Positions 24,243 through 33,622 of a DNA stretch of 64,000 nucleotides are shown here, piece after piece. The notes under the pieces are model-generated. The model saw only the letters and a list, made by a program, of their open reading frames with translations. It made no database searches and was not told the DNA's origin. Both the position numbers and the translations under genes were made by a program. The first letter of the stretch is position 1, and every line of letters begins with the position of its first letter. The stretch is from positions 1 through 64,000 of the forward strand of contig NZ_JAOWLB010000017.1 in assembly GCF_025751555.1 (NCBI RefSeq), in the 5' to 3' direction. The stretch is from Ruegeria aquimaris. GTDB lineage: Bacteria > Pseudomonadota > Alphaproteobacteria > Rhodobacterales > Rhodobacteraceae.

Positions 24243-24908
24243 ATGCTGACAAGACGACACTTCATTCAGACAACAACGGCGCTTTTTTCGGTGACCGGTC
24301 CCGGTATGGCTTTTGCCGACACTTGGCCCACCGAGGCTCAGAAGGCTGAATGGGACGCACAGGTGACGCCTCAGGGTTATGTTGCCGAGACTTCCAACCC
24401 ATGGGGATTGCACCCGCGGTTCCTACCGCAACGTGTGGTCGCGAAGGCCGGTCTCGTGCCGGGAGATATCCATGTCGACGCGGTCGCACGATATCTTTAC
24501 CACATTGAAGAGGGTGGAACCGCGATGCGCTACGGCGTGGCCATCGCGCGGGGGAACCTCTACGAGCCGGGTGTCTATACCATCAAGCGCAAGGTCAGGT
24601 GGCCGCACTGGCAACCGACACAGAGCATGATCAATCGCGACCCCGAACTTTATGCTGACATTGCCGATGGCATGGAACCGGGACCGGAAAACGCGCTTGG
24701 ATCGAGGGCGCTGTATCTCTACGTCGGGGATCGCGATACCCTTTTGCGCATCCATGGCACTCCGAGCCCACGGAGTATCGGTGGCCGCGCAAGTTCGGGC
24801 TGCGTACGGATGGTCATGGCTCATATCAATGATCTTTACCCGAACGTCGAGACCGGCTCTACCGCCTATCTTTACTCGGCGGAGGACAGCGTGACTGCCC
24901 GCAGCTAA
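24243..24908 (+). CDS. L,D-transpeptidase (YkuD family), exported
   Basis: A 221-residue periplasmic enzyme. An N-terminal twin-arginine-like signal (LTRRHFIQTTTALF) ends near GMAFA (residue 25). The YkuD signature is complete: His171 in IHGTP and Cys187 in ASSGCVRM. Such enzymes make 3-3 cross-links in peptidoglycan or attach proteins to it. It is preceded by MerR-type promoter P1, so it is probably induced by metal together with the exporter genes. Its 3' end converges with the small lipoprotein gene at 24934. Confidence 0.88.
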   Translation: MLTRRHFIQTTTALFSVTGPGMAFADTWPTEAQKAEWDAQVTPQGYVAETSNPWGLHPRFLPQRVVAKAGLVPGDIHVDAVARYLYHIEEGGTAMRYGVAIARGNLYEPGVYTIKRKVRWPHWQPTQSMINRDPELYADIADGMEPGPENALGSRALYLYVGDRDTLLRIHGTPSPRSIGGRASSGCVRMVMAHINDLYPNVETGSTAYLYSAEDSVTARS

Positions 24909-24933
24909 GCCAAGCAGCGGACGGCAAACGCAA

Positions 24934-25218
24934 TTAAGTTTCGCGAGGGGTGCAGATACGATTGCCGTTCGCCGTGCGCAGCGGCAGCAAGGTTGTTTCT
25001 ACGGGGCCGCTGTGTTTGTACCAGTAGCACCCGTCCTCGGGCACCAAGCGCGCGGTTGCAACATCCTGATCCGGGGCAGCCATTGCAATCACGGCTTCGG
25101 GAACTTTGCCCCGCCGGTCTGCCGAGTCGCCCGGTCCAGTCGGCTGGATTGCGCACCCGGCCGTAAGAGACAGCGCCACTGCAACAATTATTTTTTGCTT
25201 CAGCATCAAAACCCGCAT
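24934..25218 (-). CDS. Small lipoprotein
   Basis: A 94-residue protein. A basic start (MRVLMLKQK) and hydrophobic stretch end in the lipobox LTAGC, giving a mature lipoprotein of about 70 residues with two Cys. The ATG at 25218 has AAGGAAG upstream; longer in-frame starts lack one. It is transcribed away from the ATPase gene, and the dyad at 25344-25362 lies in their shared promoter region. Function unknown. Confidence 0.6.
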   Translation of the reverse strand: MRVLMLKQKIIVAVALSLTAGCAIQPTGPGDSADRRGKVPEAVIAMAAPDQDVATARLVPEDGCYWYKHSGPVETTLLPLRTANGNRICTPRET

Positions 25219-25337
25219 CAAGCTTCCTTTCGTGTCTGTTTTTCTTTGCATCGGCTTTTCATGCCTCAAGGCGTGATGGAGCCGGTCGCCGCATCCTCTA
25301 GCAATAAAACAAACTGAAATACCACCGTATTTTGCTC

Positions 25338-25368
25338 TTGAAGCTCTAGCTACTGTAGGGGCTATGTC
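25338..25368 (+). promoter_or_regulatory. MerR-type promoter P2 (P-type ATPase)
   Basis: TTGAAG, a 19-bp spacer with the imperfect dyad CTCTAG-CTA-CTGTAGG, then TATGTC. It lies about 30 bp before the ATPase ATG at 25401. Same architecture as P1, P3 and P4. Confidence 0.8.
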
Positions 25369-25400
25369 ATGGTAAAGCACCCGAATCCAGAGGTCCATTC

Positions 25401-27755
25401 ATGCCGCCCGACACCCATCGTCACGACCACGATCACGCCGAAGATGCCCAGACAAGCGGCGGCAGCTGCTGCGGGAGCGCCGGAACGTGCGGCGACATCG
25501 TTCCGGCGACCCCCGCGCCAGCGGGCGGGCGCAGTTTTCAGGTGTCCGGCCTCGATTGCGCCGAGGAGGTAGCAATCCTGAACAAGGTGGTCGGCCCGAA
25601 GATCGGCGGGGCCGAGCATCTCGCGTTCGACGTGATCAATGGGCGGATGACTATTCTCGACAGCGCCAAGAGTTTATCGGACGGCGAAATTGCAGAACTG
25701 GTCGCAAGCACCGGCATGACCGCCAAGCCTTGGGATGCCGAGAACGCGTCGGTCGACCAGGCGGCCCATCTTGCAAGACAGCGGCTGTTTACGGCGCTCA
25801 GTGGAGGCTTCTGGGCCGCGGGATTTCTGTGGCACATCATCGAGACCGGCATGGGCGGGGCGCTCGGCCTCTTCGCGGGTCACGGCGAAGCGCCGATGCC
25901 ACTGGTCGAGGCAGGGCTGTTCGCGGTTGCGATCCTGTTCGGTGTCTGGCTCGTGGCACCCAAGGCATGGTCGTCCGCTCGGCGGCTGTCGCCCGACATG
26001 AACCTGCTCATGGTGGTCGCCGTGGCCGGTGCCATCGGGCTTGGCGAATTTTTCGAGGCGGCGACAGTCGCGTTCTTCTTTTCGCTCTCGCTCTACCTCG
26101 AAAGCTGGAGCGTCGGGCGTGCGAGGAATGCGGTTTCAGCTCTGCTCGACCTCGCGCCGCCGACGGCAAGAGTTCTTCATGATGACGGCTCGGAAGCGGA
26201 CGTTCCGGCTTCTGCGGTTGCTATCAACGCACGTTTCATCGTGCGCGGCGGAGACCGCATCCCATTGGATGGTGAGGTTGTCGATGGGGCAGGGGCCGTC
26301 GATCAGGCGCCGATCACCGGAGAGAGTGCGCTGGTCCCAAAGGAACGGGGCGACGAAGTCTATGCCGGTACGATCAACGGCGAAGGCACACTGACGGTGC
26401 GCGCCACGAAGGCCGCCTCGGACACCGTGTTGGCCAAGATTATCCGCATGGTCGGCGACGCCCATGCCCGCCGCGCGCCGGTGGAGCAGTGGGTGGCGAA
26501 ATTCGCCCGCATCTATACGCCTATCGTCATGGCTCTCGCCATTGCAATTGCCCTGCTGCCGCCGCTCATTTTCGGGGGGGCCTGGGATTATTGGTTCTAC
26601 AATGCACTCGTGCTGCTGGTGATCGCTTGCCCATGCGCTCTGGTCATCTCGACACCGGTCTCCATCGTCGCTGCACTCACCGCCTCAGCGCGGGCCGGGG
26701 TGCTGATCAAGGGCGGTGCATATGTTGAGGCACCGGGCAAGACCACTGCACTGGCCATGGACAAGACCGGCACGATCACCATGGGCGAGCCCGAGGTGGC
26801 GGCGGTGCATCCGCTGGGCAAAGCATCGGCGCAAGATCTGATGACCCTCGCCGCTGGGCTGGAGGCACGTTCCTCGCATCCCTTGGCGCGCGCCATTCTT
26901 GCGCGGGCAGAAGCCGACGGCATCAAGGTATCCGCCGCGGAAGATACCCGAACCGTTCCGGGCAGGGGACTTGAAGGACGCACAGACGGCCGGTCGATCT
27001 GGCTGGGGTCGGACCGGTTTGCCGAGGAGAAGGGTTTCGGCGACGCCATTCCGAAGGATTTGCGCGACCGCATCGAAGGGGCTGGCAGCACCCTTGTTGC
27101 CGTGGGCGACGACACCGGTGTCACCGGCATCTTGGAATTGCGCGACCGTATCCGCCCGGATGCCAAAGGCATCGTGGCGCAGCTTCACGCGCAGGGTGTG
27201 AAGACCATCGTCATGCTGACCGGTGATAACGAGCGGACAGCGCGCGCTGTTGCAGCCGAGGTCGGCATCGACGAGGTCCGTGCCGAGCTTCTGCCCGAAG
27301 ACAAGGTGACTGCCATCGAAGAACTGGTCGAAACGCATGACATGGTGGCCATGATCGGCGACGGGGTCAACGACGCCCCGGCCATGGCGCGCGCGCATTA
27401 CGCCATCGCAATGGGTGCCGTTGGTTCGGACGCGGCAATCGAGACGGCGGATATAGCCCTGATGACCGACGATCTCGGCAAGGTGCCTTGGCTGATCGGT
27501 CATTCGCGCCGGACAATGTCGATCATTCATCAGAACATCGGTATTTCCTTGGCGACCAAGGGCGTTTTCGTTGTCGCTACCGCGTTCGGACTGGCATCGA
27601 TGTGGGGCGCGATTGCAGCCGACGTAGGAGTGTCATTGCTGGTGGTGGCCAATGCCCTGCGCCTGCTGAACAGCCAAGAGGCCAAGGCGCCGCCGTCCGG
27701 CGGTGAGCAGGTTGGCCCACAGATGGCAAAGGCCGCGCTTGCCCACGGACATTGA
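25401..27755 (+). CDS. P1B-type heavy-metal ATPase (Zn/Cd/Pb class)
   Basis: A 784-residue inner-membrane metal exporter. The N-terminus is His- and Cys-rich (HRHDHDH; SCCGSAGTC), followed by a degenerate metal-binding domain with GLDCAEE (50-56). Core motifs are TGES (306-309), the transport CPC (410-412), DKTGTIT with phosphorylated D454, and GDGVNDAPA. The last helices end ADVGVSLLVVANALRLL, the P1B-2 (Zn, Cd, Pb) pattern. It pumps divalent soft metals to the periplasm. It is preceded by P2 and followed after 63 bp by a second L,D-transpeptidase gene, probably in the same transcript. Confidence 0.92.
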   Translation: MPPDTHRHDHDHAEDAQTSGGSCCGSAGTCGDIVPATPAPAGGRSFQVSGLDCAEEVAILNKVVGPKIGGAEHLAFDVINGRMTILDSAKSLSDGEIAELVASTGMTAKPWDAENASVDQAAHLARQRLFTALSGGFWAAGFLWHIIETGMGGALGLFAGHGEAPMPLVEAGLFAVAILFGVWLVAPKAWSSARRLSPDMNLLMVVAVAGAIGLGEFFEAATVAFFFSLSLYLESWSVGRARNAVSALLDLAPPTARVLHDDGSEADVPASAVAINARFIVRGGDRIPLDGEVVDGAGAVDQAPITGESALVPKERGDEVYAGTINGEGTLTVRATKAASDTVLAKIIRMVGDAHARRAPVEQWVAKFARIYTPIVMALAIAIALLPPLIFGGAWDYWFYNALVLLVIACPCALVISTPVSIVAALTASARAGVLIKGGAYVEAPGKTTALAMDKTGTITMGEPEVAAVHPLGKASAQDLMTLAAGLEARSSHPLARAILARAEADGIKVSAAEDTRTVPGRGLEGRTDGRSIWLGSDRFAEEKGFGDAIPKDLRDRIEGAGSTLVAVGDDTGVTGILELRDRIRPDAKGIVAQLHAQGVKTIVMLTGDNERTARAVAAEVGIDEVRAELLPEDKVTAIEELVETHDMVAMIGDGVNDAPAMARAHYAIAMGAVGSDAAIETADIALMTDDLGKVPWLIGHSRRTMSIIHQNIGISLATKGVFVVATAFGLASMWGAIAADVGVSLLVVANALRLLNSQEAKAPPSGGEQVGPQMAKAALAHGH

Positions 27756-27818
27756 TCACGCAGCATTTGCAAGGTAACGTAATGTCCATAACAGACCTCA
27801 CGAAAGAGGCATCGAGCA

Positions 27819-28331
27819 GTGAAAACCATCCGATTTCCCCGCCGCGCCGTCCTGTTGGGCGGGCTGGTAGCGTTTCTGTCCGGGTGTGCCAGCAAGTTCC
27901 GCAGCTATGACGGACCCGAAGTCACCCGTGTTCGGCTTTACAAGGGACAGCGCTTGCTTGTTCTCGACGGAGCCGATCGCGTCTTGCAAACCTATCCGGT
28001 CGGGCTGGGTTTCGCTCCTGAGGGTCACAAACAATTCGAGGGGGATGGCCGGACTCCGGAAGGAGTTTACACAATCGACAGGCGAAACCCCAACAGCACC
28101 TACCATCTTTCGATTGGCATCTCTTATCCGAACGAGGCCGACATCGCCTTTGCCGAAGCGCAGGGCCTTTCCCCCGGCGGCGACATCTTCATCCATGGTG
28201 GCCCACGCCCCGGCATCGACCCGACAAATGTCCGCGACTGGACAGCTGGCTGCATCGCGGTCACGGATCGGGAGATCGAGGACATCTATGCAATGGTGAA
28301 GGACGGGACACCTATCCACATCTTTGCATGA
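27819..28331 (+). CDS. L,D-transpeptidase lipoprotein (YkuD family)
   Basis: A 170-residue protein with a lipobox (FLSGC, Cys23), so membrane-anchored in the periplasm. The YkuD motif is His126 in IHGGP and Cys145 in DWTAGCIAV. It cross-links or edits peptidoglycan. It is the second such enzyme in the island, 63 bp after the ATPase and probably induced with it. It converges with lnt, whose stop is 10 bp away. Confidence 0.88.
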   Translation: MKTIRFPRRAVLLGGLVAFLSGCASKFRSYDGPEVTRVRLYKGQRLLVLDGADRVLQTYPVGLGFAPEGHKQFEGDGRTPEGVYTIDRRNPNSTYHLSIGISYPNEADIAFAEAQGLSPGGDIFIHGGPRPGIDPTNVRDWTAGCIAVTDREIEDIYAMVKDGTPIHIFA

Positions 28332-28340
28332 CGGTCTTTC

Positions 28341-29918
28341 TCATGCGGCGGTAGTGAGCCGTCGCATTGGCGCCATTGCCCAGCTCCACGAAGCCAAGAT
28401 GAGCGCCAACAGCATCCAGTCCCCGAAGCTCGCGTAGAGTGTCGGCGGTCGCGCGGAGGGCAGGCTAGCGTCGATGATGCCCGTTTCGCCGGTATCGAGC
28501 CGCGCAACGATCTCTCCGCTCGCGTCGATGACCGCAGAGATGCCCGTATTCGCGGCTCGGATGACTGGAAGGCCTTCCTCTACGGCGCGCATACGTGCGG
28601 AAGCCAGATGCTGCTCGGGTCCGATGCTGGTGCCAAACCAGGCATCGTTTGTCGCGTTGAAAATCCAGTCCGGCCGGAACAGGTCGTCGACCACATGCCC
28701 TGGGAAGATGATCTCATAGCAGATCGCCACGGCGACCAGCGGCACACCCGGAAGCGCAAGCGTTCTCGGGCCCGGTCCGGGCGTAAAATCGCCCAGACCC
28801 GCCGTGAGCCGCTCGATGGGCAACCAGCCGCGGAATGGCACATATTCGCCGAAGGGCACGAGATGGTGTTTCGCGTATCCGGTCAGGATCTCGCCGGTCT
28901 CGTCAAATGCCTGGACCGTGTTGAAATATCGGGTGCCATCCTCGCTCGGTACACGGTCCGGCACACCGGTAAGCAGCACTCTGCCGTCTGGTAGCGCTGC
29001 GGCAATGCGGGCCCGTGCCTCCGTATCCTCATCGAGGAAACCCGGAAAGGCGGTTTCCGGCCAGAGAAGCACGTCGAAATCGCCGGGCCGGGTTGAAAGC
29101 TCAAGATAGCGCGCGAAGGTCGCCTCGCGGTTCTCGGGAGCCCATTTCTCCTCTTGTGGAATGTTGCCCTGGACGATGCGCAGGTCGACACCGGGTGGCT
29201 GTTGTGCATCCGACTGGAGGCGCAGCGTGCCGACAGCCCACATCGTCGCGATTCCGGCCAGCGCCATGAGCGAGATGGTCAATCGTTGCCGCCCGGACGC
29301 CATAGCAGCCGCGCCAGGGAGTACCGCGACGAACACGGTGAGAAAGCTTAGCCCATAGCTTCCGACCCAGGCGGCGGTCTGGCGAAGGGCGGCGTAGTCT
29401 ACAAGTGCGTAACCGGCCAGGTTCCAGGGAAACCCTGTCAGAACGTGACCACGCAACCACTCGGCCACGGTCCAGGAGGTCGCGAACAGGAGGCAGGCCA
29501 AGAGACTGCCCATGGCTCCGCGCCGCGCGATTTCGGCAAAAAGCGCAGCGGCAATGGCTGGGAAAATCGCGAGACCTGCGGACAATCCCGCGACCGCCGG
29601 AATCGCCATCGTCCCAAACCGCTCGGCCTCGACGTAGAAACTTTCCGCGATCCACCAAATCCCGAAACCGAACTGGCCGAGACCAAACGCCCAGCCGACG
29701 AGGAAAGCGCGCCCGAAGGAGAGATCGCGAAGCCCGACAAACAACGCGGAATAGGCAACGGGAACGAGCAGGAGAATCGAAAGAGGCGGGAAAGTCAGAA
29801 CGGTCATCGCCCCGGCGGCGAAACCAAGCGTCATCCGCGAAAGCAAACGGTGGCGCAGAGCGATGCGGTTCAGAATTTCCGGCTTCACGACTTGATCGAA
29901 CGCCGCGCGCTGATCCAT
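28341..29918 (-). CDS. lnt: Apolipoprotein N-acyltransferase
   Basis: A 525-residue inner-membrane enzyme that adds the third acyl chain to lipoproteins. Several N-terminal membrane segments (LVPVAYSALFVGL, FLVGWAFGLGQFGFGIWW) precede a nitrilase-fold domain. The catalytic triad is visible as Glu in LLWPETAFP, Lys in YAKHHLVPFGEYVPF and Cys in VAICYEIIFPG. It overlaps lspA by 34 bp and ends the ten-gene minus-strand operon from P3. A plasmid copy beside lspA suggests raised lipoprotein maturation under metal stress. The start at 29918 is the family-like one. Confidence 0.92.
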   Translation of the reverse strand: MDQRAAFDQVVKPEILNRIALRHRLLSRMTLGFAAGAMTVLTFPPLSILLLVPVAYSALFVGLRDLSFGRAFLVGWAFGLGQFGFGIWWIAESFYVEAERFGTMAIPAVAGLSAGLAIFPAIAAALFAEIARRGAMGSLLACLLFATSWTVAEWLRGHVLTGFPWNLAGYALVDYAALRQTAAWVGSYGLSFLTVFVAVLPGAAAMASGRQRLTISLMALAGIATMWAVGTLRLQSDAQQPPGVDLRIVQGNIPQEEKWAPENREATFARYLELSTRPGDFDVLLWPETAFPGFLDEDTEARARIAAALPDGRVLLTGVPDRVPSEDGTRYFNTVQAFDETGEILTGYAKHHLVPFGEYVPFRGWLPIERLTAGLGDFTPGPGPRTLALPGVPLVAVAICYEIIFPGHVVDDLFRPDWIFNATNDAWFGTSIGPEQHLASARMRAVEEGLPVIRAANTGISAVIDASGEIVARLDTGETGIIDASLPSARPPTLYASFGDWMLLALILASWSWAMAPMRRLTTAA

Positions 29919-30367
29919 GGCGCGGCGAGCAAGAGCCCCACGCCACTGACGACAAATACATCGGCCAAGTTGAAGGCAGGCCAATGTGTTGTGCCAATGT
30001 AGAAATCGAGAAAGTCTGTTACAGCCCGATACCGCACACGATCGATGACATTGCCCAGGGCTCCGCCAATGATCGCACCGTAGGCAAGCGTTTCCACCGC
30101 ATTGTCGGCGCGAAACAGCATAACCCCCAGCCAAACACAGATGGCAAGAGCGAAAGCGATGAGGCTCCACCACGGCGCGCCGCCCAACATCCCGAAAGTC
30201 ACGCCGTCATTACGATAAAAGACGAGGTTGAATCCCGGAAACACGGGAATTCCGGCGCTTAAAGTGACGGCATTCGCAACGACAATGGCTTTGGTGATCT
30301 GATCGATCGCGAACGCAGCAAGTGCTGCGAAGACGCCGATCATCGGAGATACCTTGTTTAGTGACAT
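29885..30367 (-). CDS. lspA: Lipoprotein signal peptidase II
   Basis: A 160-residue four-helix membrane protease. Both catalytic Asp motifs are present: GNVIDRVRY and FNLADVFVV. It cleaves prolipoproteins after diacylation. lspA genes also occur in the pbr lead-resistance locus of Cupriavidus, so its place in a metal operon has precedent. The start at 30367 follows the ZIP gene stop by only 4 bp. Immediate neighbours are ZIP (upstream) and lnt (downstream). Confidence 0.93.
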   Translation of the reverse strand: MSLNKVSPMIGVFAALAAFAIDQITKAIVVANAVTLSAGIPVFPGFNLVFYRNDGVTFGMLGGAPWWSLIAFALAICVWLGVMLFRADNAVETLAYGAIIGGALGNVIDRVRYRAVTDFLDFYIGTTHWPAFNLADVFVVSGVGLLLAAPWISARRSIKS

Positions 30368-30371
30368 TGCC

Positions 30372-31154
30372 TCATCCCAACCAGACATCAAGGAACAGCA
30401 TCAGAACGAGCCCGACTGCGAGACCGAGCGTCGCCCTGTTCTGATGGCCGCTGCGATGGGTTTCGGGGATGATTTCGTGGCTAATGACGTAGAGCATTGC
30501 GCCCGCGGCAAAGGCCAGACCCCATGGAAGCAGCGGTTCCGACAGTGTGATGATGCCGGCCCCGAGCAAACCGCCAATCGGCTCGATCATGCCCGTCAGC
30601 GCCGCGATGCCCCAGGCGCGCAGCTTCGGATATCCCTCGCCCAGCAGAGATACAGCGACGGCCAATCCTTCGGGCGCATTCTGAAGCCCGATGCCGATGG
30701 CGAGCGGCAGACCGCCCTCCATACCTCCGGATCCGAAGCCGACCCCAACCGCAAGGCCTTCGGGGAAGTTGTGGATCGTGATTGCGATGATGAACAGCCA
30801 GACCCGCCGCAAAGACGCCGCTTCGGGCCCTTCGCGTCCCGTCTTGAAGTGCTCGTGCGGCAGCTTTTCGTTCATCAGGGCGACAGCCCCCATGCCCAGA
30901 AGAATCGAAACGCATACGATGGCCGCAGGCATCGCGCCGTTTTCGAACATCGGCTCCGCCGCATCCAATGCCGGGATGATCAGCGAAAAGAAAGAAGCGG
31001 CGAGCATCACACCGGCAGCGAAGCCGAGCGACAGATCGCGTGTGGCCCGAGACGGGATGCGCCCGAACAGCACGGGAACTGCTCCGACTGCTGTGAGCGA
31101 TCCGGCGGCAAGACTTCCGAGAAAGCCGAGCATTATCGGAGACAGATTTTCCAT
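30372..31154 (-). CDS. ZIP-family divalent metal transporter
   Basis: A 260-residue inner-membrane protein with about eight helices. Metal-site motifs typical of ZIP proteins are HNFPEGLAVGVGFGSGG in helix 4, QNAPEGLAVA in helix 5 and VISHEIIPETH near the end. ZIP proteins usually move zinc or other divalent metals into the cytoplasm. Pairing uptake with the exporter of the same regulon is unusual but has parallels in lead-resistance loci with an uptake gene. It is the eighth gene of the P3 operon. Confidence 0.9.
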   Translation of the reverse strand: MENLSPIMLGFLGSLAAGSLTAVGAVPVLFGRIPSRATRDLSLGFAAGVMLAASFFSLIIPALDAAEPMFENGAMPAAIVCVSILLGMGAVALMNEKLPHEHFKTGREGPEAASLRRVWLFIIAITIHNFPEGLAVGVGFGSGGMEGGLPLAIGIGLQNAPEGLAVAVSLLGEGYPKLRAWGIAALTGMIEPIGGLLGAGIITLSEPLLPWGLAFAAGAMLYVISHEIIPETHRSGHQNRATLGLAVGLVLMLFLDVWLG

Positions 31155-31166
31155 GGGCGGGCCAGA

Positions 31167-31622
31167 TTATCCTTCGGCGTAGCTCGAAAAGACTTCCGTC
31201 GACCCGTCCTTGCGGATGAGGAAGACATCATAGGCCTCGCGGTCGTCTTCTGGCCCCATGCCGGGCGAGCCATAGGGCATCCCCGGAACAGCGAGGCCGA
31301 CGGCGTCCGGGCGCTCCTCGAGAAGGCGGCGGATGTCAGCGGCCGGTACATGGCCCTCGATCACGTAGCCGTCAATGAGCGCGGTGTGGCAGGAGACCAT
31401 GCGCTGCGGCACGCCGTTGTCTAGCTTGAAGCGCACGAGAAGCCCGCCGAACATGTCCTGGCCGGTCGGCACAAACCCGTTCTCTTCGAGATGTTTCATC
31501 CACGAGAGGCAGCAGCCGCATCCGTTGGTCTTGCGGACGTCGATCGCCGTTGCCTCTGCGAGGGCCTGGGCCGCTGGGAACAGGGCGAGCGTGATGGCAA
31601 GAACTTGTGTCATGCGTTTCAT
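31167..31622 (-). CDS. DUF411 periplasmic metal-binding protein
   Basis: A 151-residue secreted protein with a signal peptide ending near AQALA. The mature start carries the DUF411 cysteine cluster NGCGCC (C35, C37, C38) followed by WMKHLEENGF, and later conserved VSCHTALIDGYVIEGHVP and GLAVPGMPYGSPGM. The family is associated with copper/silver resistance and is thought to bind metal in the periplasm. It follows the M23 gene by 3 bp. Confidence 0.88.
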   Translation of the reverse strand: MKRMTQVLAITLALFPAAQALAEATAIDVRKTNGCGCCLSWMKHLEENGFVPTGQDMFGGLLVRFKLDNGVPQRMVSCHTALIDGYVIEGHVPAADIRRLLEERPDAVGLAVPGMPYGSPGMGPEDDREAYDVFLIRKDGSTEVFSSYAEG

Positions 31623-31625
31623 GGG

Positions 31626-32999
31626 TCAGAGCCTTTCGGTTGTCGTTTTGGCAATCTCGCTGCCGAGGTTTTCATTCAGAAGCGCCCGCGCCTCGGCCAG
31701 ACGCGAGAGCGCGGCGGTATCATCCGCATCGCTCTCGGCCGCTTCGGCGAGCCGGTCGTCAGAGAGGGGGTCAGTCGGGCGCCCATCCACGAGCACCTCA
31801 TAGTGCAGGTTCGGACCTGTCGCCGTGCCAGTCGCGCCGACGCGGCCGATCACGTCTCCCGCCGCAACGCGTTGGCCTTGTGCCAAGTCTTCCGGCACGG
31901 CGCTCAGATGCGCGTAGCGCGTCATGGTGTCGGAGCCGTGCAAGATTTCGACCACGCGACCATATCCGCCGCGCCAGCCGATGAAATTGACCCGCCCCGG
32001 TGCCGTCGCTTGAACCGGTGTCCCACGTGCCGCTGCAAAATCGACGCCGGTGTGCATCCGGACGTTGCCAAAGACCGGATGCGTGCGGCGTCCGAACACC
32101 GAGCTGAGGCGCGCACCCTCTACCGGCTGTGCGAAGACGCGCAGCACCTCGCCATCGACGTAGATCGTCGCCTGACCGCTGCCGTCGTCCGGCCATACGA
32201 TCTCGTAAAGCGAACCGCCGATCTCCAGTGCGGCGAAGGCGAGTTCGGGCTGTCCGATCCTGTCCTCTCCGACCCGCGCCTCACGCCAGAGAAGCCTTAG
32301 TGTTTCGCCACCGGCCATCTCGCGGCGGAAATCCACGGTCCCACCCAGCATCTGCGCAAGGTCCACGGAAAAACGGGCGGGTATGCCGGCTTCGTCGAGT
32401 GCCGCGAAGATCGAGCTGTCGATCATGGCTTCGCCGGCAAGGGTTACGATTTCCGGATCCGGAGCCACGACCTGCGTGGACATCTGCTCGCCGAAAACCA
32501 CCTCGATCCGAACCCCGTCCTCGACGGCGAGTGAGACGGTGCGGGGGCTGCCGTCCACGGTCGAAGCGACAGTGACCGAGTGCCCCGGCCGCAGCCGTCG
32601 CAGATCGTATTCCGCACCAAGCGCGAGGGCAACTTCGGCTCTGTCAGGTGCCGCAAGACCGGCCTCTGACAGCAAGAAATCGAGCGTTTCGCCCGGAGCA
32701 ATGTCGCGCGACCACGTCGACAGGGGTGGCTCGATCGCTTGCACCGGCCTGTCGGCAAACGCGGCCTGCAGAAGGGGCAGCGGGCTGAGGTCGGGTGCAT
32801 CGTCTGCCCATGCCGCCGCGGGCAGCGTCACGGGGATGTCAACGTTCTGGGGGGCTTCAGGACCTTGGGGCATCCAGCTACCTGCCTGGGCAAGTTCCGG
32901 CGGCACGGGTTCTTTCGACATGGAATCAGAGATGGCGATAGCCGCTCCCGAAACCGTCCCCGCAATTGCGACACAAGCCGCCAAAGTTCTGAGCCTCAT
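31626..32999 (-). CDS. M23-family peptidase, exported
   Basis: A 457-residue protein with an N-terminal signal or anchor (LRTLAACVAIAGTVSGAAIA). A long middle resembles the OapA/LysM-like part of M23 enzymes (DRAEVALALGAEYDLRRLRPG). The C-terminal LytM domain has its zinc-site motifs: MHTGVDFAAARG, TRYAHLS and GPNLHYEVLV. It cleaves peptidoglycan peptides in the periplasm. The 4-bp overlap with the second SCO gene shows coupling. Together with the two L,D-transpeptidases it points to wall remodelling in this regulon. Confidence 0.9.
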   Translation of the reverse strand: MRLRTLAACVAIAGTVSGAAIAISDSMSKEPVPPELAQAGSWMPQGPEAPQNVDIPVTLPAAAWADDAPDLSPLPLLQAAFADRPVQAIEPPLSTWSRDIAPGETLDFLLSEAGLAAPDRAEVALALGAEYDLRRLRPGHSVTVASTVDGSPRTVSLAVEDGVRIEVVFGEQMSTQVVAPDPEIVTLAGEAMIDSSIFAALDEAGIPARFSVDLAQMLGGTVDFRREMAGGETLRLLWREARVGEDRIGQPELAFAALEIGGSLYEIVWPDDGSGQATIYVDGEVLRVFAQPVEGARLSSVFGRRTHPVFGNVRMHTGVDFAAARGTPVQATAPGRVNFIGWRGGYGRVVEILHGSDTMTRYAHLSAVPEDLAQGQRVAAGDVIGRVGATGTATGPNLHYEVLVDGRPTDPLSDDRLAEAAESDADDTAALSRLAEARALLNENLGSEIAKTTTERL

Positions 33000-33622
33000 G
33001 TCGCCCCCTCCATTTCTTCTTCCAGCGCGCGGCGGATCTTCGGCACCGCGAATTCTTTGGGCTCGTGATAGTCGATCATGGTGACGAATCGCCCAGAGGC
33101 TGCGAACAGGAAGACGCTCGCGGTGTGGTTCATCGTGTAATCGCCGCTCTCCGCCGGTACTCGCTCGTAGGTGGCGCGGAAGCCGTCCGCGACGCGCGCT
33201 ATCTGCTCTTCCGGTCCCGTCCAGCCGCGGATCGCCGGATGGAAGTAGCCGACATATTCGGCCATCGTTTCGACAGTGTCGCGCTCGGGATCGACCGTGA
33301 TGAAAACCACGTTCATCTCGTCGGCCTCGTCTCCCAGATCGTCGAGCCATCCCGAAATGTCAGAAAGCGTGGTCGGGCAGACATCGGGACAGTAGGTGAA
33401 GCCGAAGAACGCCATCGTCGGGCGACCGATCAGGGTTTCCGGCCCGACCGCGTTGCCCTCATGATCCGTCAGACGGAAATCCATCTCGGTCAGGGCCACA
33501 GGCCGCTGCCCGACAGGTTCGGGTCCACCGGGTCCATCGACCTGCCACCAACCGACGAAGAGCATCAGGGCGACCGCCCCGACACCAGCCGCGCCGTACC
33601 CCAGGACCGCCCGTCGCCGCAT
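32996..33622 (-). CDS. SCO1/SenC-family copper chaperone, copy 2
   Basis: A 208-residue membrane-anchored thioredoxin-fold protein. A single N-terminal helix follows MRRRAVLGYG, then FGFTYCPDVCPTT (C78, C82) and a distal His in TMNHTASVFLF, completing the Cu site. SCO proteins deliver copper to cytochrome oxidase or act as thiol oxidoreductases. It shares its first base with the last base of the PCuAC stop region (1-bp overlap). It is the second SCO gene of the same operon. Confidence 0.92.
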   Translation of the reverse strand: MRRRAVLGYGAAGVGAVALMLFVGWWQVDGPGGPEPVGQRPVALTEMDFRLTDHEGNAVGPETLIGRPTMAFFGFTYCPDVCPTTLSDISGWLDDLGDEADEMNVVFITVDPERDTVETMAEYVGYFHPAIRGWTGPEEQIARVADGFRATYERVPAESGDYTMNHTASVFLFAASGRFVTMIDYHEPKEFAVPKIRRALEEEMEGAT

